Origin: Chloroflexota bacterium
Lineage (GTDB): Bacteria > Chloroflexota > UBA11872 > UBA12225
Direction: 5' to 3'
Assembly: GCA_030447525.1 (NCBI GenBank)
Contig: JAUJOR010000003.1
Span: forward strand, 1-62,193
Length of the DNA stretch: 62,193 bases
Below are positions 49,062 through 57,835 of this stretch, piece by piece (within the stretch, counting starts at the first letter, position 1; each line of letters opens with the position of its first letter). Below the pieces are notes generated by a model, which saw nothing but the letters and a program-made list of their open reading frames with translations, had not been told where the DNA came from and searched no databases. A program made the translations under genes and the position numbers.

Positions 49062-51668
49062 TTATTCGCAGTCGGACACCGCGAGCCCCTCTGCCACTGC
49101 GTCCTCGGCACGAAGGGCGCGTCCCGCCGCGTGCGCCGCGGCGGCGGACGGGGGCCCGAGCGCGTCGCGCGCACCCTTCAGCGAGGTGTCAATCCTCTGC
49201 TGCGCAGCCGGCGCCAACCCGGTACCGCTCTTCTCGCGCAGGGCCGCCGCGGAGCCGGCCAGGCGCAGCGCGCGTGCTGCCTCGCCCCGGCGGGAGGCGA
49301 GGACGGCGAGCCACTCAAGCGCCGCGGCCGTGGCGCCCGGGTCCCCCACTTCCCAGGCGACGCGCAGGCTCTTCCCCAGGTGGGCGGAAGCGGCGGCGTG
49401 GTCTCCCTGTGCCGTGGCCACGCCGCCGAGCGTGACGTGGGCCACCGCGCTCCGCCGCCGGTCCCCCACCGCCTCGTACAGCGCCAGTGCCTGCTCCGCT
49501 TCGGCGCGTGCCCGCAGGTGGTCGCCCCGGTCCAGGGCCACGACGCCAAGCAAGAGATGGTAGTCGCCGACGACGTGCGGTGTGATGGCGTGCCCCTGCC
49601 GCGCCGCGACGCGCTCCAGCGCAAGTCCCTCCTCCAGGAGCTCCCGGGCGCGGCCGTAGTCGCCCTCGTCGTGGGCGAGGCTCCCGAGGACGTAGAGCGC
49701 ATTGAAGATCTCAGCCGGCTCGCCGCCCGCGGCCACTCCGAGCGGCTGCTGGACCAGGCTCGGGCGGGCGGCGAGCCGGTCTCCCCGCTGGCGGGCGACG
49801 AAGGCCAGACCCAGCAGCGCGTCGGCGACCCCGGCCGAATCGTCCGCGCCCTCGGCGATGCGCAGGGCCTGCTCCAGCAGCGCCCGGGCCGCCTCGAGGT
49901 CTGCCTGGAACGACGCCAGGTGGCCCGCCGCCCTGAGCACCCGGGCGTGCAGCAGTGCCCGGGATCGGTCTGTCCTTTCGGGCGGGAGTGGGAAGCGATC
50001 CAGCAGGGACGTGAGGTGGTCGCGGCCCTCGCCGATGTGGCCCCGGACGGACCAGAACCACCACAGCGCCGCCGCCATGCGCAGGGCCGGCTCGGCGTAC
50101 CCCTGCGCGGCGCACCACCGCAGCGCCTCGCGGCAGTTGTCGTGCTCCCCCTCCAGGCGGTCGAGCGCCGCCACCTGCTCGTGCTCCTGGATGGCGCGGT
50201 CGGCCTCCTCGGCGAGCCGCAGGAAATAGAGCGCGTGCCGCCGGCGGACCGCCGCGTTCTCGCCGCTCTCGGCCAGCCGCTCAAGGGCGAACTCCTGCAG
50301 CGTCTCCAGCATCACGTACCGCGGCTCACCGTCGGCCGTCTCCTCCCGCACCAGCAGGCTCTGCTCCACCAGCGCGGTCACGCCGACCAAGGCATCGACG
50401 GCCACCGGCGGAAGGGCAGTGCTCGACGTGCCGGGCCCTCCGGCACTGGCGCAACAGACGGCCTCGACGGCGTCCAGCGTGCAACCGCGGAAGACGGCCG
50501 CGCGGCGGAAGATCGTCCGCTCGGCAGGACCCAGGAGGTCGTGGCTCCAGGCGATGGTGTCCCGCAGCGTGCGCTGCCGCGCGGGCGCGTCACGTGGCCC
50601 GCCGGTAAGCAGCGGCAGGCGGCGCTGCAGGCGGTCGAGCAACGCCGGCAGCGGCAGGACGCGAATGAGCGCCGCCGCCAGCTCAATGGCCAGAGGCAGC
50701 CCGTCCAGCCGCCAGCAGATCGCGAGGACCGTCTGGACGTTCTCGGAAGTGAGCACGAAATCCGGACGCACCGCCTTGGCCCGCTCCGCAAACAGGACGA
50801 CCGCCTCACAGCGCGACGCCTGCCCCGGCGAGACCGCGTCCTGCCGGACCGGCAGCGCCAGCGGCGGCACGGGGAACTCTTGCTCGCCGGAGAGGCGCAG
50901 CACGGCACGGCTCGTGGCGAGCACCTGCAGGTGCGCATAGCAGACCAGCAGGTCGGCCACCAGGGGCGCGGCGGGGAGCACCTGTTCTAGATTGTCGAGC
51001 ACGAGCAGCACCGGCCGCGCGGCGAGGACCGCCTTGAGGGCGGCCGGCAACGAACGCCCGGTGCCCTCCGGCACCCCCAGCGTCCGGGCCACGGCCGGGA
51101 GAACCAGCTCCGGATCGGTGACCGACGCGAGCGGCACGAAGTAGACGCCGCCCTCGAACTGGCCCAGCAGACTGGCGGCTGCCTGTTGGGCCAGCCGCGT
51201 CTTCCCGACTCCGCCGGGGCCGGTGAGCGTCAGCAGGCGAGTCGCGGCGAGCAGCTGCTCAACCCGGCGCAACTCTGCGTCGCGCCCGACGAAGCTGGTG
51301 AGCTGCGCAGGCAGGTTGGTCGGCGCCGGGCCGGACGCCGCACGCGGCGGGGGCGCCCGAGAGGCATGCCTGGTCCTTCTCGGGGTGGGTTGCGCCGCCG
51401 CCTCGAACCGCGTGCGCGGCGCGCCACTGAGGCCCAGCGCATGGACCAGATGCCGGACGGTCTCCGCCTGGGGGTGGTTCTCGCCGCGCTCGAGTCCCTG
51501 CAGGGTACGCACGCCGAGCTCGGCGCGCTCGGCGAGGGCCTCCTGCGTGAGTCCCGCATCCAGGCGGTGGCGGCGCAGCAGTGCGCCAAAGGCCGGGGGC
51601 GCCGCGTCGCCCGCAGCGTCAACGCTCGTGCCAATCTTCCTGCCGGCGTCCCTGCCGGTGTCACGCAC
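49062..51668 (-). CDS. XRE-HTH, STAND/NB-ARC ATPase and TPR regulator
   Basis: This 868-residue protein has an N-terminal XRE HTH (LLRRHRLDAGLTQEALAERAELGVRTLQGLERG), a STAND ATPase with LTSFVGRDAEL, Walker A LTGPGGVGKTRL and Walker B VLLVLDNLEQV, then LATSR and GLPLAIELAA. A long TPR-like C-terminus follows (GRARELLEEGLAL, LGGVATAQGDHAAASAHLGKSLRVA). Such proteins are ligand-gated transcription regulators common in Chloroflexota and actinobacteria. It reads through without interruption. It is divergent from the sulfite oxidase gene, a possible target. Confidence 0.92.
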   Translation of the reverse strand: MRDTGRDAGRKIGTSVDAAGDAAPPAFGALLRRHRLDAGLTQEALAERAELGVRTLQGLERGENHPQAETVRHLVHALGLSGAPRTRFEAAAQPTPRRTRHASRAPPPRAASGPAPTNLPAQLTSFVGRDAELRRVEQLLAATRLLTLTGPGGVGKTRLAQQAAASLLGQFEGGVYFVPLASVTDPELVLPAVARTLGVPEGTGRSLPAALKAVLAARPVLLVLDNLEQVLPAAPLVADLLVCYAHLQVLATSRAVLRLSGEQEFPVPPLALPVRQDAVSPGQASRCEAVVLFAERAKAVRPDFVLTSENVQTVLAICWRLDGLPLAIELAAALIRVLPLPALLDRLQRRLPLLTGGPRDAPARQRTLRDTIAWSHDLLGPAERTIFRRAAVFRGCTLDAVEAVCCASAGGPGTSSTALPPVAVDALVGVTALVEQSLLVREETADGEPRYVMLETLQEFALERLAESGENAAVRRRHALYFLRLAEEADRAIQEHEQVAALDRLEGEHDNCREALRWCAAQGYAEPALRMAAALWWFWSVRGHIGEGRDHLTSLLDRFPLPPERTDRSRALLHARVLRAAGHLASFQADLEAARALLEQALRIAEGADDSAGVADALLGLAFVARQRGDRLAARPSLVQQPLGVAAGGEPAEIFNALYVLGSLAHDEGDYGRARELLEEGLALERVAARQGHAITPHVVGDYHLLLGVVALDRGDHLRARAEAEQALALYEAVGDRRRSAVAHVTLGGVATAQGDHAAASAHLGKSLRVAWEVGDPGATAAALEWLAVLASRRGEAARALRLAGSAAALREKSGTGLAPAAQQRIDTSLKGARDALGPPSAAAAHAAGRALRAEDAVAEGLAVSDCE

Positions 51669-52027
51669 CTGCGTTTCCCTCGGACCCGGAGTGTGACCGG
51701 GTAGCGGCGCCCGCGTCGTGCCCGGCGCGCCTCCCCGGCATTATGGCACGACGCCGCGGAAACGTCGGTATGGGGGTGCGGGGGTGCGGGGGGCTCCCTC
51801 GCCTCCGCACGGCCGGCCGGCATCCCGCGATGCCCGCGGCGGAGGGCCAACTCCGCGGGTAACTCCGCGGGTTCGCGTGGTCAGCGCGTGCCCGGCGGCG
51901 CAGAATGCAGTTCACTCGCTGATCCACCGACCGCCACGGCAGGACCAGAGGCTTGGCCGGCCACCAGCAAGCGTGAGCGCAGACAACACAGAGCGACAGA
52001 CGCACCGAGGAGTACGAGAGGCGCTTC
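51669..52027. other. Divergent intergenic region with 12-bp tandem repeat
   Basis: This 359-base gap separates the regulator and the oxidase genes and should contain both promoters. AACTCCGCGGGT is repeated in direct tandem at 51849-51872. G-rich runs near 51770-51800 are also present. No gene is seen. Confidence 0.5.
51849..51872. repeat. Perfect tandem repeat of a 12-mer
   Basis: AACTCCGCGGGT occurs twice without a gap, with a partial third GTTCGCG following. Each unit contains the CCGCGG palindrome, 12 bases apart. It could bind a regulator. Confidence 0.55.
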
Positions 52028-53281
52028 ATGGAGCCACGAGAGACGCACGAGAGGACCCGGAGGGCGGTGTTCCTCCAGGCGGCCGCAGCGGCCGGGCTGG
52101 CGCTGCTTCCCGGGCTGCGGCCCCCAGACCTGGGGGAGGCGGCCGGCCAGGCATTCCCCACACGGACTGGAGAGGAAGTGCTGCCCTGGCTGGACCAGCC
52201 GGCACCCAATCCGGTGCCCCAGATCGCCGGGGGGCTGCTCCGCTGGGAGGAACTGCGCTCCTTCCTCACGCCAATCGAGCAGTTCTTCACGGTGGCGCAC
52301 TACGGGCAGCCCCAGGTGGACGCCCACGCATGGAGCCTGGAGGTGGGGGGCCTCGTCGAGCGGCCCCTGACCCTCACGCTGGACGAGCTGCGCGCCCGCC
52401 CGCGGCAGGAGGTGGCGTTCACGCTGGAGTGCGCGGGCAACCACGGGCTGCCGTTCCTACACGGCGCCATTGGCACCGCGCGCTGGGCGGGCACGCCCCT
52501 CGCGCCGCTGCTCGCCGAGGCGGGCGTGCTCCCGCGGGGCAGCGAAGTGGTCTTCTGGGGCGCCGACGCGGGCGAGGAGGAGATCCGGGAGACGAAGGTG
52601 ACGCAGCACTTCGCCCGCAGCATGTCGGTGGCGGACGCCAGCGACCCCACCCTGCTGTTGTGCTACGAGATGAACGGGGAGCCGCTGCCCGCCAAGCACG
52701 GCGCGCCCGTGCGGCTGATCGCGCCGGGCTGGTACGGCATCGCCAACGTGAAGTGGCTCACCCGCATCGAGGTGCGCGACACCCGCCTGCAGAACCGCTT
52801 CATGGCCCGCGACTACGTCACCCTGCGCGCGGAGCAGCGCGACAGCGAGACGGTCTGGGCGGAGACCTGGGTGGGAAGGTCGCTGCTCAAGTCCGCGCCG
52901 GCGCACGTCACCACCACCACCCCCACCGGAATGGGGACGGGTGCGGGGACGGGACCGCACTACCGGATCATCGGCGCGGCATGGGGCGCGCCCATTGCGC
53001 GGGTAGAGGTGCGGCTCGACGGCGGGCCGTGGCTACCCGCCACCATTGATCGGTCCGACCCGGCCGACGAGGGGGAGTTCACCTGGCGCCTCTGGTCCTA
53101 CGACTGGGGCAGCCCCACGCCCGGCGAGCACGCCGTCACGTCGCGCGCGATCGCCACGGACGGGCGCGTCCAGCCCGCGCCGGACGACCCGTGGATCACC
53201 GGCAAGGTAACATACTGGGAGAGCAACGCCCAGATCACCCGCCGCGTCGCCATCCCCGCGGCCGCCCTCCGGGCCAAGTAG
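52028..53281 (+). CDS. Sulfite-oxidase-like molybdopterin enzyme
   Basis: This 417-residue protein has a twin-Arg-like export signal (RTRRAVFLQAAAAAGLALLPG). The Mo domain contains FTVAHYGQPQVD and LTLECAGN with the conserved Mo-ligand Cys, HGAPVRLIAPGWYGIANVKWLTRIEV, and a C-terminal dimerisation domain (GAAWGAPIARVEVRLDGGPW, then WRLWSYDW). It should oxidise sulfite or a related compound in the periplasm or outside the membrane. No heme domain is attached. A partner cytochrome is not in the window. Confidence 0.92.
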   Translation: MEPRETHERTRRAVFLQAAAAAGLALLPGLRPPDLGEAAGQAFPTRTGEEVLPWLDQPAPNPVPQIAGGLLRWEELRSFLTPIEQFFTVAHYGQPQVDAHAWSLEVGGLVERPLTLTLDELRARPRQEVAFTLECAGNHGLPFLHGAIGTARWAGTPLAPLLAEAGVLPRGSEVVFWGADAGEEEIRETKVTQHFARSMSVADASDPTLLLCYEMNGEPLPAKHGAPVRLIAPGWYGIANVKWLTRIEVRDTRLQNRFMARDYVTLRAEQRDSETVWAETWVGRSLLKSAPAHVTTTTPTGMGTGAGTGPHYRIIGAAWGAPIARVEVRLDGGPWLPATIDRSDPADEGEFTWRLWSYDWGSPTPGEHAVTSRAIATDGRVQPAPDDPWITGKVTYWESNAQITRRVAIPAAALRAK

Positions 53282-53402
53282 ACCCGGAGGAAACCGCCTG
53301 GCGCGCTCGCAATGCGGCCAGTAGAGTAGTCGCCTCGGGACGCGGCCGATCCCCACGACCCGCGAGGAGGCCGAGCGCCGCCGAGCCGAAGACCGGCAGG
53401 CA

Positions 53403-53569
53403 CCGGCGCCGGGACGTACGGGGCGATGGGGCGCTCGCCGTTGAGGTGCTGGGTCAGCTCGGCCAGCGTGGGCGCAGGGATGACCTGCACGCCGGCGATC
53501 AAGGCGGCCTTGGCGGCGTCCGCCTCCGGGACGACCACCGTGGGGATCTGCCGCTGCCGCGCCAGGGCC
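53403..53569 (-). pseudogene. Internal comM fragment
   Basis: The minus strand reads [34 protein letters not shown], then [18 protein letters not shown], near identical to the internal segment of the truncated comM at about 36620-36800. It has neither start nor end of the gene. The flanks to 53678 carry nothing assignable. Confidence 0.78.
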
Positions 53570-53678
53570 CCGGTCGGGTCGTGCCGCCCGGGTGCCGCAC
53601 CAAGTGCTCCTCGAACGCCGTCACGGTCGGGCCGACGCCGGCCGTGCGGCGGCCGTGGACGCCCGGCGTCCGGCTGGC

Positions 53679-54881
53679 CTAGCCGTTGCCGAAGTCCGGC
53701 ACCTCCAGCAGCTGGCCGCCGCGCGTGGCCGAGTCATGGGCGACGATGCCGGGCACGCAGTAGCGCGCCGCGTCCCAGACGTTGTTGGTGGGCTGCTGGC
53801 CGGAGATGACCGCCTCCACGAAGTCGCAGACCAGGAACTGATGTGAGCCGTAGTGGCCGTTGGGGAGCCCGGCGAACGTTACCGGCAGCCGAGCGGCGTC
53901 ATGCACGGCGGAAATGCCCTTGAAGAAGTCCTCCTGCAATGGCACCGGCAGCCTCGACCGCTCGGCCTCGGGCACGGGCACTCCCCGGCACTCCAGGAGC
54001 TCACGCACATCCTGCTGCTCCTTGACCGAGAGCGTGTTCCAGACGCGTGCGTTGGTCTGCTCCTCGAAGCTGCCCCGCGTGCCATACAGGCTCATGCGCA
54101 CGCTCGCACCGCCGGAGAGGCCCACGCGGCGGAACTCATTCACCCGGCACATACCGCCGTCCGACGTGCGGAAGAGCGCGGTCTCGTTGCTCAGGTCGTT
54201 GCCCCACAGGCTGGCCCTGGCCTGGAAGACACCATCGTCCTCGCGGTCGACGTACCCCATGCAGGAGACGTGGGTCAGGCGCGCGCCGGTGACCGAGAGC
54301 ACCATGCTGGTGGAGTGGGTGGCGTACAGCATTGGCGGGAAGCTGGCGGTTCGCTTCCAGTCTTCGCCCCCGGAATGCTGGTAGGCGTCGTAGAAGCCGT
54401 GCGACATGTCGTGCAGGTACTCGGCCTCGGCGTAGACGAACCGGCCGAAGTCGCCCCGCCGCCACCGCTCACGGCAATACAGCGTCACGGGATAGTAGTA
54501 GCTCGTCTCGCCGCTCATGTAGATGCAGCCGGTCTGCTCCACCGCCGCCACCAGCGCCGCCACCTCATCTAGCGTGATGGCAGCGGGCACCGCGCAGTAG
54601 ACATGCTTGCGGGCGCGCAGGGCCTGCACCGCCTGCGGGCCGTGCAGCCAGCGCTGGGTGAAGATGGCGACCGCGTCTACGTCGCTCTCGCACAGGTCGT
54701 CGAGCGAGGCATAGGTCCGCTGGACGCCGAAGCGCTGCGCTTGCTCCGCGCGGCGCTGGGGCATGACCTCCGCGATGCACACCTCCTCCACCAGCGGATG
54801 CGCCTTGAACAAGGGGATGAAGGAGGAGGCGAAGCTCCCCGCCCCCAGCACGCCGATCCGAAGTCCCATCCTGCCCCCCAT
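53679..54881 (-). CDS. Gfo/Idh/MocA family dehydrogenase
   Basis: This 400-residue protein has the Rossmann start RIGVLGAGSFASSFIPLFKAHP, the family AVAIFTQRWLHGPQAVQALRARKHVYCAVPAA (the EKP-type loop reads AVP), and a C-terminal alpha/beta domain. The expected Lys of EKP is missing (CAVPA), so catalysis may differ. It probably acts on a sugar or inositol. An upstream stretch to 55022 shows no partner gene. Confidence 0.88.
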   Translation of the reverse strand: MGGRMGLRIGVLGAGSFASSFIPLFKAHPLVEEVCIAEVMPQRRAEQAQRFGVQRTYASLDDLCESDVDAVAIFTQRWLHGPQAVQALRARKHVYCAVPAAITLDEVAALVAAVEQTGCIYMSGETSYYYPVTLYCRERWRRGDFGRFVYAEAEYLHDMSHGFYDAYQHSGGEDWKRTASFPPMLYATHSTSMVLSVTGARLTHVSCMGYVDREDDGVFQARASLWGNDLSNETALFRTSDGGMCRVNEFRRVGLSGGASVRMSLYGTRGSFEEQTNARVWNTLSVKEQQDVRELLECRGVPVPEAERSRLPVPLQEDFFKGISAVHDAARLPVTFAGLPNGHYGSHQFLVCDFVEAVISGQQPTNNVWDAARYCVPGIVAHDSATRGGQLLEVPDFGNG

Positions 54882-55622
54882 CGTACCCTGACAGCCCGTT
54901 GACCGGGCCGGCCCTTCGTGCCCGTGATCCGCTCTGGTGCCGTAGCGGCGCGAAGCTCGTGCCCGGCACCGCCCAACGCCGTCACCACAGCGGCGCCTTC
55001 TCCTTACTGACCGGACCTACGCCGTTCAATCTGGCGGCAGGAACAGGGCCCTGTCTGGCACCGCGTAGGTCCCGTTCCTGAGGGAGTCTAAGCACTTCCT
55101 GACAAATGGCACCACGTAGGTCCTGTTCCGACATGCCGCCAGTCGCTGGCCGTGTCGCCGATTCTGGCGCGCCCGTCGATCGCCCGGACGGCGTCGCCGG
55201 AGGGGGGCTTGATGCGCCAGGAATCCAGCCCGAAGGCGTGCTCCGATGTACTGCGCCCGCCGACTACGAGGCTGAATCGAGGACAATCACGATCAGCCTC
55301 AATCTCCGTGCTTACCACTTCGGCCCCGACGTCACCGATCCGCTACATCCATTCCTCACGCGCGTTCTTGACCGCTCTAAGGCGCTCTGACGGCCGGGTC
55401 GCGGGCGGCAGTAGCCTAGCGAGCTAAGAGACTGTTTGAGATGGATCTCAGGCGTGCATCCGGCCGAGGCGGCGCAGCCGTTAGGGGGCTCATGGCGGCG
55501 TAGCTGAGCGCCTCGCCGCCGAACTGACGCCTGGCGAGCCAGACGGCCAAGCGGCGCGGTGCCCGCGCCGGCTGTGCCGACTCAGTCAGAATGCGTGGCG
55601 TGACACGCACGCCCTGCACCGG
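54882..55622. other. 740-base region without a supported gene
   Basis: Frames here are short; one of 94 codons ending at 55390 has some protein-like character at its end, but no family. An imperfect direct repeat (TGGCACCGCGTAGGTCC and TGGCACCACGTAGGTCC, 51 bases apart) occurs at 55056 and 55107. Confidence 0.4.
55056..55130. repeat. Imperfect 24-bp direct repeat
   Basis: Units at 55056-55079 and 55107-55130 share TGGCACC(G/A)CGTAGGTCC(C/T)GTTCC, two differences over 24 bases. A related AGGAACAGGGCC lies just before the first unit in inverted orientation, giving a possible hairpin. Confidence 0.5.
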
Positions 55623-56042
55623 TTATGGCTTCGGTGCCGTGAGCTGTTGAACGATGGCCCCGCCGTCAAGCCACACGTTCTCTCGACTTATGAGGCCTTC
55701 CTGGAACTCCCACACGTGCAGCATGCGGAACGTGACGCGCCGGCCATGTCCAGGAATGCCGAGGAACGTGCCGGGCACGGTGCCCGTCCACTGGTGCTCG
55801 ACCACGCAGAAATCGTCGCCGTAGTAGCTCCGGGTCGGGATCATCTCCTCGGTCGAGATATCGCGCACGAGCTGGTCGTAGAAACCTTGGGCAGCGGCCT
55901 TGCCCTGGAGCGCACCATGCGGTGCGCCGACGACGTCGTGTTCGACGTTTTCGGTGTACACCGCGACGCAGGCGGCGGTGTCGCCGGCCGCCTCCGCCCG
56001 AAGGTGGGCCTCGATCAAGCGATCCATGTCACTTCGCTGCAT
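55623..56042 (-). CDS. SnoaL-like (NTF2-fold) protein
   Basis: This 139-residue protein from ATG 56042 (an upstream in-frame start at 56102 is possible) has MDRLIEAHLRAEAAGDTAACVAVYTENVEHDVVG, FCVVEHQWTGTVPGTFLGIPGHGRRVTFR and VWEFQEGLISRENVWLDGGAI. This is the SnoaL-like ester cyclase/ketosteroid-isomerase-like pattern. The substrate is unknown. It is divergent from the LuxR regulator that may control it. Confidence 0.82.
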   Translation of the reverse strand: MQRSDMDRLIEAHLRAEAAGDTAACVAVYTENVEHDVVGAPHGALQGKAAAQGFYDQLVRDISTEEMIPTRSYYGDDFCVVEHQWTGTVPGTFLGIPGHGRRVTFRMLHVWEFQEGLISRENVWLDGGAIVQQLTAPKP

Positions 56043-56162
56043 GAGCTGTTCTCCGCACTTGCGAGCTGAACCAGCGCCTAACCTGCCGGTTCGCGCAGCC
56101 ATGATCCGCCCGGGCCGACCAGATCGGGTAGCCCTCGTCCTCGGGGTTGTTCACGGCCAGTT

Positions 56163-56178
56163 CCCCTCAAATGAGGGG
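56163..56178. promoter_or_regulatory. Perfect palindrome between divergent genes
   Basis: CCCCTCA and TGAGGGG flank a two-base AA centre, 37 bases before the LuxR start and 121 bases before the SnoaL-like start. A 7-2-7 dyad in a divergent promoter region is a good candidate operator, perhaps for the LuxR protein itself. Confidence 0.48.
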
Positions 56179-56214
56179 ATTGCTTGCAACGGCGGCACAG
56201 GGCACACTTGGCGC

Positions 56215-57381
56215 ATGTTGATGGGGGCCCCGCTCTCCACACCCGCCGCGCGGCGCGCCCGCGGCCGCATTACCGATCTCACGCGCAGCGGCGCGATGGA
56301 TGCCGATGCGCTTTCCGAGATCGCGCGCCAGCTGCAGGTGCTCGTGCCGTTCAGCGCCTCGTTCTGGGCTGGCAGTGATCCGCTGACCACGCTGGCGACC
56401 GCGCCGGCGCGGGTCGAGAACCTCCATGACGCCAAGCAATGCGCACGCTTCTGGGAACGCGAGTTCCTGGTGCAGGATTTCAATCTGTTTCGTGACCTGG
56501 CGCGGGCCGAACGCCCGGTTGCAGCCCTGTACAGAACCACCGGCGGCCACCCGATGCGCAGTCAGCGCTTTCGGGAACTGAACCAGGCGCTGGGCTTCGG
56601 GGACGAGCTCAGAGGCGTCTTCCGCAGCGGCAGCCACGCCTGGGGCATGGTCTCGCTGTGGCGCGCCGAGGATCAGCCGCCATTCAGCGCTGCGGAAGAG
56701 AAGCTGATCAGCGACCTGTCTGCTCCGATCGCCGAGGCGTTCCGCCGCGCGGTACTGCTGCACGACGCGACCGCTGCTGATTCGCCCGAGGGCCCGGGCC
56801 TGCTGGTATTCGACCGCGACGGAGCGCTCACTTCGGTCAACGACCACGCCGAGGCGTGGCTGGCCGAGCTCACGCCAACCCTGGGCGCTCCCGACGCTGG
56901 CGATGTCCCGGTTCCAACCGCGGTGCGTAACGTGGTTGGCCTGGCGCACGCGATTGCCAGTGGCTTCGAGCGCGGCGCAGCCCGTGCACGCGTCCTGGGC
57001 CGTAGCGGACGCTGGCTGCTCGTGCATGGCTTTCCACTGCGTGGCGGCCCCGACGTCGAAGGCAGCACCGCGGTCGTCATCGAGCCGGCACTAGGTTCGG
57101 AGAGCGCACCGATCATTCTCGAGGCCTACGATCTTGGGCCGCGTGAGCAGGAGATCACGCGACTGATCGCGCGGGGCCTCTCGACCGCACAGATCGCGGA
57201 CCGACTCTGCCTTTCGCCACACACGGTGCGGGACTACGTGAAGACCGTGTTCGGAAAAGTGGGCGCCTCGAGCCGTGGCGAACTGGTCGCGCGCGTCTTT
57301 GCCGAGCACTACGCTGAGCCACTAATGCAACCTCGCGGAAGTCATTCGTCAGGTCAGGCGGCGAGGGGCCGGCCGGTGTAG
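56215..57381 (+). CDS. LuxR-family regulator with N-terminal sensor domain
   Basis: This 388-residue protein has an N-terminal GAF/PAS-like sensor half (VLVPFSASFWAGSDPLT, then FGDELRGVFRSGSHAWGMVSLWR), a second PAS-like segment with LLVFDRDGALTSVNDHAEAWL, and a C-terminal LuxR HTH (LGPREQEITRLIARGLSTAQIADRL and SPHTVRDYVKTVFGKVG). The last 20 residues (from about 57330) run into an IS630 remnant on the opposite strand, so the native C-terminus may be slightly altered. Confidence 0.88.
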   Translation: MLMGAPLSTPAARRARGRITDLTRSGAMDADALSEIARQLQVLVPFSASFWAGSDPLTTLATAPARVENLHDAKQCARFWEREFLVQDFNLFRDLARAERPVAALYRTTGGHPMRSQRFRELNQALGFGDELRGVFRSGSHAWGMVSLWRAEDQPPFSAAEEKLISDLSAPIAEAFRRAVLLHDATAADSPEGPGLLVFDRDGALTSVNDHAEAWLAELTPTLGAPDAGDVPVPTAVRNVVGLAHAIASGFERGAARARVLGRSGRWLLVHGFPLRGGPDVEGSTAVVIEPALGSESAPIILEAYDLGPREQEITRLIARGLSTAQIADRLCLSPHTVRDYVKTVFGKVGASSRGELVARVFAEHYAEPLMQPRGSHSSGQAARGRPV

Positions 57382-57557
57382 GTCCAGCGGACCGGCTTGG
57401 CCATGGCGCGGTTGAAGTACTCGACGAACGCCAGGATGCGGTCGCGGAGGTCATCGACCGACGTGAAGCTCGCACGGCGCAGCAGCTTGCAGACGAGGAT
57501 AGAGAAGCACAGCTCGATCTGGTTGAGCCACGACCCGTGCGTGGGGGTGTAAGCGTA
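57354..57557 (-). pseudogene. IS630-family transposase, C-terminal remnant
   Basis: The minus strand reads TPTHGSWLNQIELCFSILVCKLLRRASF, then VDDLRDRILAFVEYFNRAMAKPVRWTYTGRPLAA and a TGA at 57354. This is the end of the DDE domain (with the HGSWLNQIE motif containing the catalytic Glu) of IS630 transposases. Sequence upstream of 57557 is unrelated, so only the last 67 codons remain. Confidence 0.85.
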
Positions 57558-57649
57558 ACGCGACGGACGACCGAGGCGGCCTCAAGCGTATTGCGCGTGA
57601 CGGGGGACATCCGAGCGGAGCGTCGCAGCCACCGACCGGATTCGGGACC

Positions 57650-57708
57650 ACGGGCCAACAGGAGCAACGCGCCACCATCGAGCTAAAGGTGGCGCGATCC
57701 TGGCCCGT
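57650..57708. repeat. Palindromic repeat copy 3
   Basis: ACGGGCCA (57650-57657) pairs with TGGCCCGT (57701-57708), and CGCGCCACC (57668-57676) pairs with GGTGGCGCG (57688-57696), making a nested inverted repeat. It matches repeat copies 1 and 2 and lies on the 3' side of an AlbA_2 remnant. Confidence 0.65.
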
Positions 57709-57835
57709 TGCTCAGGCGTTCGGCCTGCCAGCTCGGCGACATCACCAGGGATGGAGTCCGAACTCGCTGAGCCAGCCATCCTGGCGGGTGTAGCCGACGG
57801 TCGCGCAGCTACTCGCGGAGGCGATCCGGCGGTCC

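Noticed and set aside
55106..55390. 94-codon frame in the empty region
   Set aside because: Only the last 35 codons look protein-like, no ribosome site is present, and the frame starts within a repeat. Not enough to call a gene.
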